From NCBI GenBank assembly GCA_038231615.1, contig JBBRLA010000218.1:1-12004 (forward strand): a stretch of 12,004 nt of DNA. The letters run 5' to 3'. Positions 1 to 6,462 of the stretch are shown in pieces. The translations under genes and the position numbers were made by a program. This stretch comes from JBBRLA01 sp038231615 (GTDB lineage: Bacteria; Myxococcota_A; Polyangia; Palsa-1104; JAEUJZ01). Numbering within the stretch: the first letter of the stretch is position 1; each line of letters starts with the position of its first letter. The notes below the pieces were generated by a model. It did not search any database. It saw only the letters and a list, made by a program, of their open reading frames with translations, and was not told the origin of the DNA.

Positions 1-30
1 ACCCACGGCTGCGTAGGTTGATACTCGTCC

Positions 31-654
31 ATGGCGACAGCAGATCATGCTTCTCGCCGCCTAGCGATCTTTTTTAACACCAGCGTCGAATTACGTATTC
101 ATCGACGCAGAATTTCATTCTTAGCCGAAGGTCAAGACAGTCGCCTGGTGTCGTTGTGCGGCGAATTCAAGCTGCCCACCCTGGCCACCCAGCTGGTGCC
201 GCGCTTTGAGCAGGCCGGCCACCGGGAGGTGCTGCCGGTGCTACTGGAGCTCTTCGAGCTGGAGGCGCAGGATCGCCTGGAACGGCGAATCGACCGCCTG
301 CGCCGGGCCTCGCACCTGCCGCCGGGCAAGACGATGGCGATGCTGGACCCGCTGCTGCTGCCGCGTGCCCTGATGCAGAAGCTGCGGACCCTGGGGCAGG
401 GGGAGTTCTTGGAGGATGCGTACAACATCCTGATCTTCGGCCTGCCCGGCACCGGCAAGAGCCATGCCGCCAGCGCCATCGGCCACTGCCTGGTGGAGGC
501 GGGCCACTCGGTGCTTTTTGTGCCCACCTATCAACTGGTGCAGCAGTTGCTGGTGACCTGTTTCACCAGGCCACCGCATCACCCGCGGTTCACCTGCCTC
601 AATGACCCCGCGGGTGCAGGCGGTAGATCTTCCACTGCTTGTCGTAGGTGTTGA
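31..654 (+). pseudogene. Truncated IstB-like ATPase of an IS21-family element
   Basis: IstB proteins are AAA+ ATPases that help the IS21 transposase IstA choose and activate the target DNA. The IstB-like part runs from about base 138 to 555: the N-terminal motif FKLPTLA (residues 47-53), the charged helix ERRIDRLRRA, the GEFLEDAYNILIFG strand, and Walker A GLPGTGKS (residues 137-144). Similarity stops at VPTYQLVQQLLV (about residue 175). Walker B, sensor motifs and the C-terminal third, together normally some 70-90 more residues, are missing; the open frame then reads 33 unrelated residues across the 3' end of the opposite-strand gene. The first 100 bases of the frame are more AT-rich than what follows and do not look like IstB. 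A GTG at 148 could be the original start. No IstA or terminal inverted repeat is visible. I read it as a dead remnant; the family call is firm, the exact ends are not. Confidence 0.8.
580..616. repeat. 9-bp inverted repeat over the glycosyltransferase stop codon
   Basis: CACCCGCGG (580-588) and CCGCGGGTG (608-616) are perfect inverted repeats with a 19-nt loop that contains the TGA stop of the minus-strand gene (599-601). There is no T-tract on either side, so a classical intrinsic terminator is not supported. It may act as a 3'-end hairpin of the glycosyltransferase mRNA, or simply mark the junction with the IstB remnant. Confidence 0.45.
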
Positions 655-2245
655 AGGTACCCAGCACCTGGGCCGTGGCCAGGTCCCCGGCGTAGAAGCG
701 GTGGTAGTCTTCGGCGGTCCACTGTGGCGAGGCGAAGAGCTGCGCCGCGGTCGGGTCGGCCTCCGGTTCCAGCAGGTACACCGGTCCACGGGACAGGGCC
801 TCGTCGATGCGCTGGCGAAAGCCGGCCATCGCGGCGCCCTTGTCGCCTGGCAGCCCAGGTCCTTGCCAGTTGACGTGGGCCAGGGAATGAAGGGGAAGTT
901 CACGTCCCCAGAAGTACTTGGCGTAAGGCGAGATCTCGCTGATGTTCCCCAGGACGAAGTCGTCCGAGGTCAGGCCCGCCGCCTTCAGCCGATCCAGGAT
1001 GCCCAGGGTGACGCTGCTGCCGGGCCGGGAGTCGGCGTAGATGCGGGTACCCAGGTTGCCCAGGAACAGGCACGGGACCAAGGCCACAAGGAGCGTCCGG
1101 CGAAAAGCTCGCCCCGGCCCGGCGTCCACCTGCCGGAGCGCGAGGGTGATCAGTACCCCAAGGGGCGGCAGGATCAGCAACCAGAATTCCTGGTTGCTGG
1201 GTTCCCAATAGCAGGTAAAGCCGCCGAAGAGGGCGACCCAGAGCCACAGGGCGGGCCGGAGCTGGCGCTCTTCCGGGCCCATCGGAGCGGCGGGCGTGCG
1301 TGCCGCAATAATGAAGAGGAGCGCCGCCAGCACCGCGCCGAAGCCAAGGACGGGTACCAGGGCCAGTTTTTCGCGGGGCGAGATGAAGAACTGCCCGGAG
1401 GACTCAAAGCGCGCCACGAACTCAGGGTAGAAGAGCGAGGCGAAGAAGCCGAGGGGCGCCATCGCCAGCCGGCCGGGGGAGAGTCCGCCGCCCCAGACGC
1501 CGGCTCGGTACTGCTCGGAATACACGTAGGAGAGGATCCAGCTCTTGTAGGCCTGCATCGTGCGCGCCCCCTGCATCCAGCCGACCAGTAGATAGGGGAC
1601 GCCCGCGACGAAGCCCGCTGTCGTTGAATAAAAGAGCATCGCCCGCTGGGAGTGCAGCCGGCGCCACATCAGGAGGGCCATCACAGGGACGAAGAAAATG
1701 CCGGTCTGGTGAAATAACATCCCGATCCCGGTGAGCGCGCCAAGCTCGATACAGAGCGGCACGCTGACAGCGCGGGCCCGCAGGAAGAGGAAGAGCGCCA
1801 GCACTTCCAGGAACAGGGTCATGGGGTAGACCTCGACGGAGGTGGCCATGTACCAGATGCCGTAGGAGAAGGCGAAGAGCAGGGCGCCCAGCGCGGCAAG
1901 GTCGGGGCGGGTCAAGCGGCAGAGCACGGCGTGGAGCAGGCCCACCATGGCGGCGGTGACCAGGCTGTTGACCAGTCGCAAGATGAGCAGGGCATCGGGG
2001 CCGGCGGGGCCGGAGAGGGGCAAAAAGACCCGGTACAGAAGGTGGCCCATGGCGTTGTAGATCAGGTGGTGGGGGTGAAAAAGCCCGATGCCGGTGCGCG
2101 CCGAGTAGGCATAGTCGACGGCGTCGAAGAAGTAGTTGCGGTTGGGGAACAGGAGGTAAAGGAAGAGCACCAGTACCCCGTAGAACCACGATTGGCGCAG
2201 CACGGGTGGCAAGCGGGGTTTCCCTACGAGGGAGGGGCCGATCAT
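599..2245 (-). CDS. Multi-pass membrane glycosyltransferase, GT-C / DUF2723-like
   Basis: A 548-residue integral membrane protein with roughly ten hydrophobic helices and a soluble C-terminal region of about 145 residues. The layout resembles GT-C enzymes, which transfer sugars from lipid-linked donors outside the inner membrane. Family-like signs are the acidic pair in FFDAVDYAY (D41, D44) after the first helix, where GT-C enzymes hold the catalytic Asp; FHPHHLIYN (residues 56-64), like the HP(P/H) loop of DUF2723 and PMT-like proteins; SVEVYP (136-141); and WEPSNQEFW (347-355). The open frame extends 59 codons upstream of this ATG, but that part is a low-complexity repeat (2320-2384) lying beyond a good promoter, so I start at 2245. 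No Shine-Dalgarno sequence precedes this ATG; see the promoter at 2252-2280. The acceptor (protein, O-antigen, other glycan) cannot be told. It is divergent from the rel gene. Confidence 0.75.
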   Translation of the reverse strand: MIGPSLVGKPRLPPVLRQSWFYGVLVLFLYLLFPNRNYFFDAVDYAYSARTGIGLFHPHHLIYNAMGHLLYRVFLPLSGPAGPDALLILRLVNSLVTAAMVGLLHAVLCRLTRPDLAALGALLFAFSYGIWYMATSVEVYPMTLFLEVLALFLFLRARAVSVPLCIELGALTGIGMLFHQTGIFFVPVMALLMWRRLHSQRAMLFYSTTAGFVAGVPYLLVGWMQGARTMQAYKSWILSYVYSEQYRAGVWGGGLSPGRLAMAPLGFFASLFYPEFVARFESSGQFFISPREKLALVPVLGFGAVLAALLFIIAARTPAAPMGPEERQLRPALWLWVALFGGFTCYWEPSNQEFWLLILPPLGVLITLALRQVDAGPGRAFRRTLLVALVPCLFLGNLGTRIYADSRPGSSVTLGILDRLKAAGLTSDDFVLGNISEISPYAKYFWGRELPLHSLAHVNWQGPGLPGDKGAAMAGFRQRIDEALSRGPVYLLEPEADPTAAQLFASPQWTAEDYHRFYAGDLATAQVLGTFNTYDKQWKIYRLHPRGH

Positions 2246-2251
2246 GGGGCG

Positions 2252-2280
2252 AGAATAGGGAGGCGGGCCGCGTCCGTCAA
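2252..2280 (-). promoter_or_regulatory. Sigma70-like promoter of the glycosyltransferase gene, apparently leaderless
   Basis: On the minus strand TTGACG (2280-2275) is followed by a 17-bp spacer and TATTCT (2257-2252). Counting seven bases on from the -10 element puts +1 at 2245, the A of the ATG. The lack of any Shine-Dalgarno sequence upstream of that ATG agrees with a leaderless mRNA. The motif is a sequence match only. Confidence 0.5.
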
Positions 2281-2319
2281 CGCGGGGTCGTGCCGACGGG
2301 CTGGGTCGCGGCGGTGTCA

Positions 2320-2384
2320 GGCCCCCGCAGCCGGCCAGCGCCAGTCCCTGCGCCCGGCCCCCGCAGCCGGCCAGCGCCAGTCCC
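2320..2384. repeat. 29-bp direct repeat, 36-bp period
   Basis: The 29-bp unit beginning GGCCCCCGCAGCCGG and ending CAGTCCC occurs at 2320-2348 and again, base for base, at 2356-2384, with 7 bp between. It sits in the gap between the divergent glycosyltransferase and rel genes, upstream of both promoters. It contains GCCGGC-like cores but no clear regulator site that I recognise. Two copies with a 7-bp gap do not make a CRISPR array. It could be a recent duplication or a paired binding site. Confidence 0.8.
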
Positions 2385-2448
2385 CCCGGTCCCCAAGCAA
2401 AAGCCAGTAGACATCGACCCAAGAGATTCAGCTAGACTGCCCTTTAGG

Positions 2449-2477
2449 TTGCCCCCCTCTGCTTCAGGCGGTAGATT
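2449..2477 (+). promoter_or_regulatory. Possible leaderless promoter of the rel gene
   Basis: TTGCCC (2449-2454), 17-bp spacer, TAGATT (2472-2477). Seven bases on from the -10 puts +1 at 2484, the G of the GTG start codon. No Shine-Dalgarno sequence precedes that GTG. The hexamers match consensus only partly (4 of 6 each), so this is weaker than the promoter facing the other way. Confidence 0.35.
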
Positions 2478-2483
2478 TTCCCC

Positions 2484-4664
2484 GTGAGCCGTCTCGACGA
2501 CATCCTGCAAAAAGTCCAGAGCTATCACCCGGCTGGAGATCTTGAACTCATCAAGCGGGCCTACTCCTTCGCGGCCAATGCTCATGACGGCCAACTCCGC
2601 CGTTCCGGCGATCCCTATGTCATTCACCCCCTCGGCGTCGCCGCCATCATCGCGGAGCTGCGCCTGGACGTCCCCTCGGTCTGCGCCGGCCTGCTTCACG
2701 ATTGCGTCGAAGACACCAGCGCCACCACCGAGGAGATCGGCAAGCTCTTCGGCACCGAGATCTCCTTCCTCGTCGAGGGCGTCACCAAGCTGGGCAAGGT
2801 GCCCTGGCACACCCGGGAGGAGCGCCAGGCAGAAAACTTTCGCAAGATGCTCTTGGCGATGGCCCGCGACATCCGCGTCATCCTCATCAAACTCTGCGAC
2901 CGAGTCGACAACATGCGCACCCTGGATGCCATGCCCCCCGACAAGCAGGAGCGCATCGCCAAGGAGACCATGGAAATCTATGCCCCACTGGCCAACCGGC
3001 TGGGCATCCAGTGGATCAAGGTCGAACTCGAGGATCTTTCCTTCAAGTACCTTTATCCAAAGGAATATTTGGAGCTAAACGAGAAGCTCCAGCGCTACTT
3101 CATCGAGCGCCAGAAGTACATCGATGACGTCGTGAAGATCCTCACCCAGGAGCTGAAGGACAACGAGATCCTCCCCCCGGAGCCGAAAGACAACGAAATC
3201 GAAGCTGCCGTCTCCGGCCGCCCCAAGCATCTGTGGTCGATTTACCAGAAGACCGTCAAGACCGGTCGCGAACTCGAACAGCTCTTCGATATCGTCGCCT
3301 TCCGGGTCCACGTAAACTCCGTCCGCGACTGCTACGGCACCCTCGGCGTCGTCCACTCCAAGTGGACCCCCATCCCCGGGCGCTTCAAGGACTTCATCGC
3401 CCTGCCCAAGCCCAACATGTACCAGTCCCTGCACACCTCGGTGATCGGCCCCCGCGGCGAACGCGTCGAGATCCAGATCCGCACCCATGAGATGCACCGC
3501 ATCGCCGAGGAGGGCATCGCCGCCCACTGGAAGTACAAGGAAGGCCGTCCCGAGACCCGCAGCGAGGGCGACGACAAGAAGTTCGCCTGGCTGCGCCAGC
3601 TCATGGAGTGGCAGAAGACCCTGAAGGACCCCACCGAGTTCATCGAGACCGTGAAGGTCGATCTCTTCGCCGACGAAGTCTACGTCTTCACCCCCAAGGG
3701 CGACGTGAAAGCCCTGCCCAAGAGCGCTACCCCGGTGGACTTCGCCTACATGGTCCATACCGAGGTCGGCAATCACTGCTCCGGGGCCCGGGTCAACGGC
3801 CTCATCGTGCCCCTGCGCTACCAGCTCCGCAACGGCGACACCGTCGAGATCCTCACCAGCCCGAACCAGAAGCCCAACAAGGACTGGTTGAAGTTCGTGG
3901 CCACTTCGTCGGGCAAGGCCAAGATCCGGCACTACATGCGCAGCGAACAGCGGGAGCGCAGCCGGACCCTGGGCCGCGACCTTCTGGAGCGAGAGCTGCG
4001 GAAGTATGGGATTTCCTATGCCAAATCAGAAAGGTCGGGCGACTTGGAGCACGCGCTCAACGAGCTGCGGATGAACTCCATCGACGATCTGCTGATCAAC
4101 ATCGGCTATGGCAAGATCCTGCCCGCCGACGTGGCCGAGGTCATGATCCCCGAGGAGAAACGCAAGGTCAGCCCCCAGGCCGCGCAGAACCCGATCGCCC
4201 AGCTCATCAAGCGGGTGACGGGGCAGCGCTCCACCGGCATCCGGGTCGCCGGAGAAGACGACGTGCTGGTGCGCTTCGCCAAGTGCTGCTCGCCGGTCCC
4301 CGGGGACCCGATCGTCGGCGTGATCACCCGGGGCCGCGGGGTCACCGTCCACACCAAGGTGTGCCCGACCAGCCTGGAACAGGACGAGGAACGACGAATC
4401 GAAGTGGAGTGGGACGGCAAGGCGAACAGCCCCAGGCCGGTCTCGGTGCAGGTCATCTGCGCCAATCGACCCGGATTGCTGGCTCACATTTCACAGACGT
4501 TCAACGAACACAGCCTGAATATCTCTCAGGCGAACTGCCGCTCGACGGATGAAAGCCGCGCCGTCAACACCTTCACGTTCAACGTGCGCGATCTGGATCA
4601 GCTGCATGTGATCATGCGAGCGCTGCAGAAGATACAAGGGGTCTTTTCGGTCCAGCGGATTTGA
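2484..4664 (+). CDS. rel: Bifunctional (p)ppGpp synthetase/hydrolase, Rel/SpoT family
   Basis: Makes (p)ppGpp from ATP and GTP/GDP and hydrolyses it, the core of the stringent response. At 726 residues it has full family length. The N-terminal HD hydrolase keeps R39, H48, H72-D73, E76-D77 and D139-N143, so hydrolysis should be intact. The synthetase domain keeps D269, Y313, H317 and E329 (VEIQIRT) and carries RFKD at 300-303, the basic RxKD signature of bifunctional enzymes rather than the acidic ExDD of RelA. TGS spans about 393-455 (DEVYVFTPKG), followed by a helical domain, the Cys-containing zinc-finger/RIS domain (C601-C602, C627) and a C-terminal ACT domain (about 651-726). The GTG start gives the family's usual N-terminus. 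The odd feature is a 10-residue tandem duplication in the linker (223-242) between hydrolase and synthetase. The gene is monocistronic, with convergent and divergent neighbours. It could equally be named relA or spoT; the function is near certain. Confidence 0.97.
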   Translation: MSRLDDILQKVQSYHPAGDLELIKRAYSFAANAHDGQLRRSGDPYVIHPLGVAAIIAELRLDVPSVCAGLLHDCVEDTSATTEEIGKLFGTEISFLVEGVTKLGKVPWHTREERQAENFRKMLLAMARDIRVILIKLCDRVDNMRTLDAMPPDKQERIAKETMEIYAPLANRLGIQWIKVELEDLSFKYLYPKEYLELNEKLQRYFIERQKYIDDVVKILTQELKDNEILPPEPKDNEIEAAVSGRPKHLWSIYQKTVKTGRELEQLFDIVAFRVHVNSVRDCYGTLGVVHSKWTPIPGRFKDFIALPKPNMYQSLHTSVIGPRGERVEIQIRTHEMHRIAEEGIAAHWKYKEGRPETRSEGDDKKFAWLRQLMEWQKTLKDPTEFIETVKVDLFADEVYVFTPKGDVKALPKSATPVDFAYMVHTEVGNHCSGARVNGLIVPLRYQLRNGDTVEILTSPNQKPNKDWLKFVATSSGKAKIRHYMRSEQRERSRTLGRDLLERELRKYGISYAKSERSGDLEHALNELRMNSIDDLLINIGYGKILPADVAEVMIPEEKRKVSPQAAQNPIAQLIKRVTGQRSTGIRVAGEDDVLVRFAKCCSPVPGDPIVGVITRGRGVTVHTKVCPTSLEQDEERRIEVEWDGKANSPRPVSVQVICANRPGLLAHISQTFNEHSLNISQANCRSTDESRAVNTFTFNVRDLDQLHVIMRALQKIQGVFSVQRI
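3150..3200 (+). repeat. In-frame 30-bp-period duplication inside rel
   Basis: Bases 3150-3170 and 3180-3200 match at 18 of 21 positions. They encode ELKDNEI and EPKDNEI, giving a 10-residue tandem duplication (residues 223-232 and 233-242). Two of the three differences are synonymous and one changes Leu to Pro. It lies in the helical linker between the HD and synthetase domains. Confidence 0.8.
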
Positions 4665-4667
4665 GCG

Positions 4668-4689
4668 GTGAGGGCCCGTGCGGGCTCAC
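4668..4689. terminator. Weak hairpin between convergent genes
   Basis: GTGAG (4668-4672) pairs with CTCAC (4685-4689), with a second short stem CCC(G)/(C)GGG inside. It sits three bases after the rel stop and nine before the end of the convergent gene, where a two-way terminator would be expected. There is no clear T-tract on either strand, so confidence is low. Confidence 0.25.
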
Positions 4690-4697
4690 GGGGCAGG

Positions 4698-5186
4698 TCA
4701 GTTTTGCTTGCCCGGGACCCGGCTGGGCCGGGGGAAGAGCGACATCCGCTTGGGAGCATCATCGTGGCCGGGGCTGCGATAAATGACCTGCGCCGGGTCT
4801 TCCTCGGCGGTGTCAAATTCATCATCGAAGTCGTCGTCCAGGGCGTCGTCTTCGCCATCCTCCGGGTCCAACTCGTTCTCCAGATCCATTTGACGCAGGG
4901 CGTCCAAGGAAGTCCGCAGCCGTTGCCCCAGGGCCTGCCACATGGGATCGGTGGGGAAGTTGCTCATGACGCTGTCGATGATGTCCTGGGTCAGCGGCGT
5001 CCCATTGATCTCCTCGACTGTGAGCACCCCGGTTCGTACCATGTCTCCCGCGAGCCGCAGAATCATCACCCGGGCGGTGATCACCTCGCCGACCAGCCAG
5101 TTGAACAGGGAAATCAGGGATTTTAGCTGCCGATCACTCTGTTCGGGGCTGTGCTGGGGACTACTTTCGTTTTGATCTTGTGCCAT
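4698..5186 (-). CDS. Unknown protein with highly acidic C-terminus
   Basis: A 162-residue soluble protein I do not recognise. The first 20 residues are polar (Gln, Ser, Glu). A helical core follows (about residues 21-105: LKSLISLFNWLVGEV, ITARVMILRLAGDMV, the LTVEEINGTPLTQDIIDSV segment, MWQALGQRLRTSLDALRQM). Then comes a run of about 30 residues made mainly of Asp and Glu (EDGEDDALDDDFDDEFD), and a basic tail KRMSLFPRPSRVPGKQN. No Cys, signal peptide or membrane helix. The start at 5186 has AGGAG at 5192-5196 with 5-bp spacing; an ATG eight codons earlier (5210) has no such site. It lies 62 bp downstream of the amidotransferase-like gene on the same strand and is probably co-transcribed. The acidic stretch could contact basic proteins or nucleic-acid-binding surfaces, but that is a guess. 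Confidence 0.7.
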   Translation of the reverse strand: MAQDQNESSPQHSPEQSDRQLKSLISLFNWLVGEVITARVMILRLAGDMVRTGVLTVEEINGTPLTQDIIDSVMSNFPTDPMWQALGQRLRTSLDALRQMDLENELDPEDGEDDALDDDFDDEFDTAEEDPAQVIYRSPGHDDAPKRMSLFPRPSRVPGKQN

Positions 5187-5248
5187 GGCTTCTCCTAACT
5201 CCCAGTTCATCGTCTGGAGGAGGGGAGGGCTTGAGCCCGGGGCCGGAA

Positions 5249-6085
5249 TTAGACCGGGAGGATCTGGGCGCTCAGGTCGCGGCCGATGAGCAGGGCATGG
5301 TCCACCGGGAGTTCCTCGAAGCCGCGATCCTTCGCCGACGCTTCGAGCCCGGACATGATGAGGTAGCCGCGGAAGTGGTCATACGATTTCCCTCCATCCA
5401 TGACGGCTCCCAGCCGGCGCAGCCACAGGGGTTCCTGTCCCTTGCGCAGCACGCACAGGCAGCGACCGTTGGTCAGCGCCACCTGTACCTCGGTCAGCCC
5501 GTCGGTGACCCCCTGAGTCTGGGCGATGACGGCGAAGTTCTTCCAGGCCTGCAAAAGGGCCTTCAGCACTTCGCTCGGAGGCAGGTTGGCGTCCTCGACG
5601 TTGCCGCTGCCGGTCTCGTGGAGGGCGGACAGGAAGAGGTGAAAGAGGTGCTCGGTGGCGGTCTGTCCCCGGATGTTGCGTCTCAGGAAGTCGGGGATGC
5701 GGCGCTGCAGCTCTTCCCGCATTCTGTCGAAGCTGGGCATGCTGCCCTGGTGGGTCATGCTCCAGGATCGGAAGCGGAAGGGGGGGGTGTTCTCGTTCTT
5801 GGCCAGGCGGCCTTCGATAGCATCCCGTACCTGCGCCAAGAAGGTGTCTGTGCGCAGGTCCTTCAGGTCCTCGAACAGGTCGATCGAGCGGCCGGAGATG
5901 CGCGGACGGCGCTGCAAGAGCACCTCGCCGCCCTGGTAGAAGCCGATCCCGGTGCTGGCCAGGGTGTCTCCCGCCTCCGCCCGTTGCGGGGGTTTCAGCC
6001 CGACCACCAGAAGATCGTGATAATCTGAAAGGGCTGCCCTCAGGCGTTCAGGATCGCTGCCCATATATGCTACAAGGCGACTCAT
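5249..6085 (-). CDS. Class II glutamine amidotransferase-like protein with Cys2 replaced by Ser
   Basis: A 278-residue protein with the N-terminal pattern of YafJ/EgtC-type Ntn amidotransferases, which normally open with M-C-R-L and use Cys2 to release ammonia from glutamine. Here it opens MSRLVAYMG: the nucleophile position is Ser2 (AGT, one base from the Cys codon TGT). STGIGFYQGGEVLLQRRP (44-61) matches the GxGWY strand, and FLAQVRDA (82-89) the FLAHVRAA strand. The oxyanion motif HNG is H112-Q113-G114, and the usual DSE before the LFxLFL helix is A143-T144-E145. The C-terminal half has no domain that I can name. The start is set by AGGAG (6092-6096) six bases upstream; the frame stays open for 56 more codons, but these look non-coding. 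Because methionine is normally removed before Ser, the mature protein could still have an N-terminal Ser nucleophile. Either it is a Ser-type Ntn hydrolase or a catalytically dead binding protein. The gene probably heads an operon with the acidic protein at 4698-5186. Confidence 0.75.
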   Translation of the reverse strand: MSRLVAYMGSDPERLRAALSDYHDLLVVGLKPPQRAEAGDTLASTGIGFYQGGEVLLQRRPRISGRSIDLFEDLKDLRTDTFLAQVRDAIEGRLAKNENTPPFRFRSWSMTHQGSMPSFDRMREELQRRIPDFLRRNIRGQTATEHLFHLFLSALHETGSGNVEDANLPPSEVLKALLQAWKNFAVIAQTQGVTDGLTEVQVALTNGRCLCVLRKGQEPLWLRRLGAVMDGGKSYDHFRGYLIMSGLEASAKDRGFEELPVDHALLIGRDLSAQILPV

Positions 6086-6255
6086 CGAGTGCTCCTTTGT
6101 TTCGCAGCACATGCCCGTTGTGCCTGCTCCCACTACGTTCTCGGATCGGGTGAACCATCTACCCCAGGAGGCGCCTGGAAGAATAAACCAAAGACCAGGC
6201 ACTGTGCCGGCCACGGTTCTAGCCGAGCACGTCACTAGCCTTTCACTACTCACAG

Positions 6256-6284
6256 ACTATAACCGGCCCGCCCCGGGTGCGCAA
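6256..6284 (-). promoter_or_regulatory. Sigma70-like promoter toward the amidotransferase-like gene
   Basis: On the minus strand TTGCGC (6284-6279), a 17-bp spacer and TATAGT (6261-6256). Expected +1 is near 6249, leaving a leader of about 160 nt before the start at 6085. The -10 is close to consensus and the -35 matches at three positions only. Confidence 0.4.
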
Positions 6285-6292
6285 ACTTCTAT

Positions 6293-6326
6293 CGAAAAGG
6301 GTCGGCGGGCGAAAAGGGTCGGCGGG
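6293..6326. repeat. Perfect 17-bp tandem duplication
   Basis: CGAAAAGGGTCGGCGGG at 6293-6309 is followed directly by an identical copy at 6310-6326. It lies just upstream of the -35 of the minus-strand promoter and before the TTGACA facing the plus-strand genes, so it could be a doubled operator or a slippage product. Confidence 0.85.
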
Positions 6327-6462
6327 ACCTGGCGGCGTGGATGCCTTTGGTTGACAAACCAGGATGAGCATGTCAGCGTAGTGTAGCCAAGACTTGGTAA
6401 CCATTCTAACAAATAGTGGCAAACAGCCGGCAAAGAGCCGCTTCGCCGGCAGTGTGATCCAG

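Larger units (their letters stand above)
6086..6462. other. 377-bp non-coding region with divergent control sequences
   Basis: No convincing gene is visible on either strand. It holds the long 5' leader and a promoter of the amidotransferase-like gene (minus strand), a palindromic AGGCGCCT core near 6168, the 17-bp tandem duplication at 6293-6326, and a consensus TTGACA at 6351-6356 reading toward the TPR lipoprotein gene. No good -10 element lies 16-18 bp beyond that TTGACA, so the plus-strand promoter is not resolved. The stretch is less GC-rich than the flanking genes. Confidence 0.6.

Noticed and set aside
2320..2384. Direct repeat as a CRISPR array
   Set aside because: There are only two copies with a 7-bp gap, no real spacers and no cas genes in the window.
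2246..2422. 59-codon upstream extension of the glycosyltransferase
   Set aside because: It consists of the 29-bp repeat and Gly/Pro/Ala-rich low complexity and lies beyond the promoter.
5180..6028. 282-codon open frame on the plus strand
   Set aside because: Antisense to the amidotransferase-like gene, which has a good ribosome site and family motifs.
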